Origin: an uncultured Bacillota bacterium
GTDB lineage: Bacteria; Bacillota; Clostridia; Peptostreptococcales; Anaerovoracaceae
Direction of reading: 5' to 3'
Assembly: GCA_946541435.1 (NCBI GenBank)
Contig: CAMNJK010000058.1
Span: 1-8,684, forward strand
Length of the DNA: 8,684 nt
In this document: positions 6,270 through 8,684 of the stretch, piece after piece
How positions within the stretch are numbered: the first letter of the stretch is position 1
Layout: each line of letters starts with the position of its first letter
Program-made: the position numbers and the translations under genes
Notes under the pieces: model-generated
The model's database searches: none
What the model saw: only the letters and a program-made list of their open reading frames with translations
Told to the model about the DNA's origin: nothing

Positions 6270-7520
6270 GTTCATCTCGAAGAGGATCTCCGCAACTCTC
6301 CTGCTGGCATTGCCGTCATCCAGGGAGTTGTATTTTTGATGGAATGCTTCGTATTTTTCTGCAAAGGCTGGCGCGTCCTGCTGCGCCCCCTTGATGGCCG
6401 AGATCAGATCATCCTCCGTCTCCACGATGGGACCGGGGAGTTCCTCCAGATCGATGTAGAAGCCCCGGATGTCATTGGCATAGGCCTGCTTGTCGTACAT
6501 GTAGAAGATCATGGGACGGCGCAGGTTGGCGTAGTCAAAGAAGACGCTGGAATAATCGGTGATCAGAAGGTCCGCGATGGTATACAGGGGGGTGATGTCA
6601 TCCAGGGATGACACATCGTAAACGAAGCCCTTTGCCTGGTCGAAATCGAACTGGCGGGCAACGAAGTAATGGACCCGGAGCAGGATCACATATTCCTCTC
6701 CCAGTTCCCTGCGCAGCCGGTCGAAATCCAGGGCCAGCTCGTAGACATAGCCGGCGCCGTTGTGCTGGTTGTCACGGAAGGTGGGCGCATAGAGGATGAC
6801 CTTCTTGTCCTCCGGGATCCCCAGGGATCTCTTCAGGGCAGCCGCGTAGTCCGCGTCGAAATGCTGCATCAGATCGTTTCTGGGATAGCCGGTCCGGATC
6901 AGGATGTTTTCCCGGCCAAGTTCTGTCAGCCGGAAGGCGCTGGCGAATTTCTCCGCGGCGAAATCCGAGGGCGCGATGAAGTAATCATAGCGGACCACAT
7001 CCAGATTGTTCTTGCTGCGGATCTCCTCCAGGGAGTTCATGGCATTCCCGTCTGTAGCTTCGATGTCACAGCGCAGTTTTTTGAGGGGGGTGCCGTGCCA
7101 GGTCTGCAGGAAGATCTGCCCCTCCCGCTTCATGATCCCGTAATCCAGATTGGAATTGGTGATCACGTATTTGGCCCGGGCATAGGCATCGTAATAACCC
7201 GCGGACCGCAGGGCGACGGTCTCCGCCCGATCGAGCTGCGGGAATTTCTTCTTCTTCTCCGGGTCGTTCAGCACCCAGACGAAGCGGTAATCATCGAAGG
7301 CGGGATCATTCAGCATGTATTCATAGATTGCCCTGGGATTGCAGCCGTACTGACGTCCCATGAAGGTCTCGAAGATCACCAGATGATCGTCGATGGTCTG
7401 CGCCGCGGCGGATCTGGCGTATTTGCGCTGCTTCATGGCCACATGGACCTCCCGGACCTTTACCCTGAGCCCCGGGTGGTGCATCAGAAACTTCCTAATG
7501 TATTTCTTCAACAATTCCAT
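6252..7520 (-). CDS. CDP-glycerol glycerophosphotransferase, TagF/TarF-like
   Basis: The 422-residue protein matches the Glyphos_transf family, which moves glycerol phosphate (or another polyol phosphate) from the CDP-activated form to a lipid-linked acceptor during teichoic-acid synthesis, at the cytoplasmic face. Motifs in order: QTWHGTPLK (139-147), GYPRND (211-216), YAPTFR (244-249), RVHYF (282-286), TDYSS (321-325) and PGPIV (362-366). The WHG and later VH histidines correspond to the conserved histidines of the family. WHGTPLK is typical of the chain-extending TagF/TarF/TarL type. The length fits single-domain TarF rather than full TagF (about 750). I chose ATG 7520, with GGGAG nine bases upstream, over an in-frame TTG at 7562 that adds 14 residues lying inside the preceding gene. 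It overlaps the TagB-like gene by 26 bases, so translational coupling is likely. The polyol used cannot be told. Confidence 0.9.
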   Translation of the reverse strand: MELLKKYIRKFLMHHPGLRVKVREVHVAMKQRKYARSAAAQTIDDHLVIFETFMGRQYGCNPRAIYEYMLNDPAFDDYRFVWVLNDPEKKKKFPQLDRAETVALRSAGYYDAYARAKYVITNSNLDYGIMKREGQIFLQTWHGTPLKKLRCDIEATDGNAMNSLEEIRSKNNLDVVRYDYFIAPSDFAAEKFASAFRLTELGRENILIRTGYPRNDLMQHFDADYAAALKRSLGIPEDKKVILYAPTFRDNQHNGAGYVYELALDFDRLRRELGEEYVILLRVHYFVARQFDFDQAKGFVYDVSSLDDITPLYTIADLLITDYSSVFFDYANLRRPMIFYMYDKQAYANDIRGFYIDLEELPGPIVETEDDLISAIKGAQQDAPAFAEKYEAFHQKYNSLDDGNASRRVAEILFEMNTASAN

Positions 7521-8610
7521 AGATGAATTCTCCCAGTCCGGCGGTACAGCCGGAGGTTTCAACGGTAATGTATTTTTCCCGGAAACGTTTCAGTTCTTCG
7601 AAATCATAGTCTCCGTCCAGCAGGGCCTTCAGCTGGTCTGCATGCAGGGCCGTCGCATGAGGCATCTCCCTTCTGGGATCCACATTCAGTCCCACGCTGG
7701 TTTCGTAGCTTTCGATATCATAGAGATAATAATACAGGGGTTTGCCGGTTATGGATGCTTCCACCGCCAGAGCGGAGTAATCTGTAATGATCCGGTCACA
7801 TGCCCTGAGCCAGCGCTGGGTGGAATGCTCTGTATCCACGATCACGCCCGGCAGATTCCCCAGATCCTCCGGCGGCTGATCCAGCGGATGCAGGCGGATG
7901 ACCAGGGTGAACCGGTCCCGGTCCACAGCTTCGATCAGGTCCCGGAGGGGGATCTGCTGTCCCCTGCGGAAGGTGGGTACATAGAGGAGGATCTCCTTGT
8001 CCTTAGGGATGCGGAACTTCTCCCGCAGCTTTTCCTTTCCGGACGCCGTCAGGCGGTCCAGCCGGGGCAGACCCATGAAGAGCAGACGCTCCGGCGCGGT
8101 CCGGAAGGCTTCGCAGAAGATCTTTCCGGTGGCCTGGCTGCAGCAGAGCACGTAGTCGTAGTTCCGGTGCATGCGCATGACCTCCGCCACCGTGGCGCTG
8201 TGGCCCCCTTCCCTGCCGATGGTCTGATAACCGAAGCGCTTGATGGCCGCCACCGCGTGCCACATCTGAATGATCTTCGTCTCAGGCTTATGATCCAGGA
8301 CGCTGGCTGCGATGCAGTAGCCGTCCAGCACCACCACGCGGGATGCTGCGATGTGCTTCATCTGGGTGATCATGTGGAAGAGATAGGACAGTTTGCCGCC
8401 AAGTCCCGGACCGATGGTCCTGCACAAGGCGATACATTCCACATCCGGATGCTTTTTTTCCAGTTCCTCCTGAAGAAGCCGGATGTCCAGGGAAGGCGCA
8501 TCGCTCTGCCGGGAGATGATGGTCACCTTCCGCTGCACCGGACGGCGCCGGATGGGAAGATATACGAGCCGCAGAAGTCCCGCGGCGATGGTCAGCAGGA
8601 GCCGTTTCAT
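7495..8610 (-). CDS. CDP-glycerol glycerophosphotransferase, TagB-like
   Basis: The 371-residue protein belongs to the same family as its neighbour but to a different branch. An N-terminal hydrophobic, basic segment (1-23) suggests attachment to the inner membrane face. Motifs: MWHAVAAIKRFG (116-127), GLPRLDRL (180-187), YVPTFRR (210-216), RLHPL (239-243) and TDYSAL (276-281). WHA followed by IKRFG is what I recall for TagB-type enzymes, which add the first glycerol phosphate to the undecaprenyl-linked disaccharide; B. subtilis TagB is about 380 residues. A primase plus extender pair is therefore my inference. The ATG has GGAGAGG four bases upstream and overlaps the stop of the preceding gene as ATGA. 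Its end overlaps the next gene by 26 bases. No promoter is visible within the window, so the set is probably transcribed from further right. Confidence 0.88.
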   Translation of the reverse strand: MKRLLLTIAAGLLRLVYLPIRRRPVQRKVTIISRQSDAPSLDIRLLQEELEKKHPDVECIALCRTIGPGLGGKLSYLFHMITQMKHIAASRVVVLDGYCIAASVLDHKPETKIIQMWHAVAAIKRFGYQTIGREGGHSATVAEVMRMHRNYDYVLCCSQATGKIFCEAFRTAPERLLFMGLPRLDRLTASGKEKLREKFRIPKDKEILLYVPTFRRGQQIPLRDLIEAVDRDRFTLVIRLHPLDQPPEDLGNLPGVIVDTEHSTQRWLRACDRIITDYSALAVEASITGKPLYYYLYDIESYETSVGLNVDPRREMPHATALHADQLKALLDGDYDFEELKRFREKYITVETSGCTAGLGEFIYGIVEEIH

Positions 8611-8684
8611 TTGGCCTCTCCACGATCAGCAGCAGCGCCGGCTGTCCCGTCTGCTGTTCCGGCTTTCTCCTCCGCTGGTCCGGC
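8607..8684 (-). CDS. C-terminal tail of an upstream gene (partial)
   Basis: The frame is open from the right edge to a TGA at 8607-8609 and encodes 25 residues, rich in Ala, Gly and Glu (AGPAEEKAGTADGT and on). The stop overlaps the start of the TagB-like gene by four bases (ATGA), and the ribosome site of that gene lies inside these last codons, the arrangement expected for coupled genes of one operon. The tail is low-complexity and does not show the protein's function. A surface-polymer gene is likely by position only. Confidence 0.6.
   Translation of the reverse strand, partial: AGPAEEKAGTADGTAGAAADRGEAK

Noticed and set aside
6669..7526. 285-codon plus-strand ORF opposite the TagF-like gene
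   Set aside because: The opposite strand carries all family motifs of a glycerophosphotransferase; this ORF shows no recognisable domain or ribosome site.

Overview
The window looks like part of a cell-envelope locus from a Gram-positive bacterium of moderately high GC content. A member of the Bacillota, perhaps a GC-rich clostridium or relative, fits best. The grounds are two lipoprotein signal peptides with lipoboxes, purine-rich ribosome binding sites, extended -10 promoters, and two tandem glycerophosphotransferases of the teichoic-acid TagB/TagF family. The taxonomic call is an inference from gene content, not from a marker gene.

Layout, left to right. (1) 1-1184, minus: a membrane-anchored polysaccharide deacetylase with an N-terminal fibronectin-III-like domain, cut by the left edge. 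(2) 1358-2710, minus: a lipoprotein metallophosphoesterase with its own extended -10 promoter; a second extended -10 lies between it and gene 1. (3) 2711-3320: a 610-base divergent intergenic region holding two copies of a palindromic element with identical internal spacing, and candidate promoters at both ends. (4) 3321-5576, plus: a 751-residue multi-pass membrane protein of GT-C glycosyltransferase type, with a possible leaderless start. (5) 5642-6232, plus: a small lipoprotein with a beta-rich C-terminal domain. (6) 6235-6269: an intrinsic terminator serving the minus-strand genes. (7) 6252-7520 and 7495-8610, minus: a TagF/TarF-like and a TagB-like CDP-glycerol glycerophosphotransferase, overlapping by 26 bases. 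Upstream, and overlapping by 4 bases, is the last 25 codons of another gene (8607-8684).

Together the genes fit synthesis and remodelling of a phosphate-containing surface polymer. Cytoplasmic polymerases would build a polyol-phosphate chain. A GT-C enzyme would add sugars from a lipid carrier outside the membrane. Exported enzymes (deacetylase, phosphoesterase) and a lipoprotein would act at the wall. The pathway link is inferred from neighbourhood only.

The least explained part is the divergent intergenic region. Its 8-base words AATTGTTT and AAACAATT recur with spacings of 14 and 41 bases in both copies, while the sequence between them differs. They can form competing hairpins.
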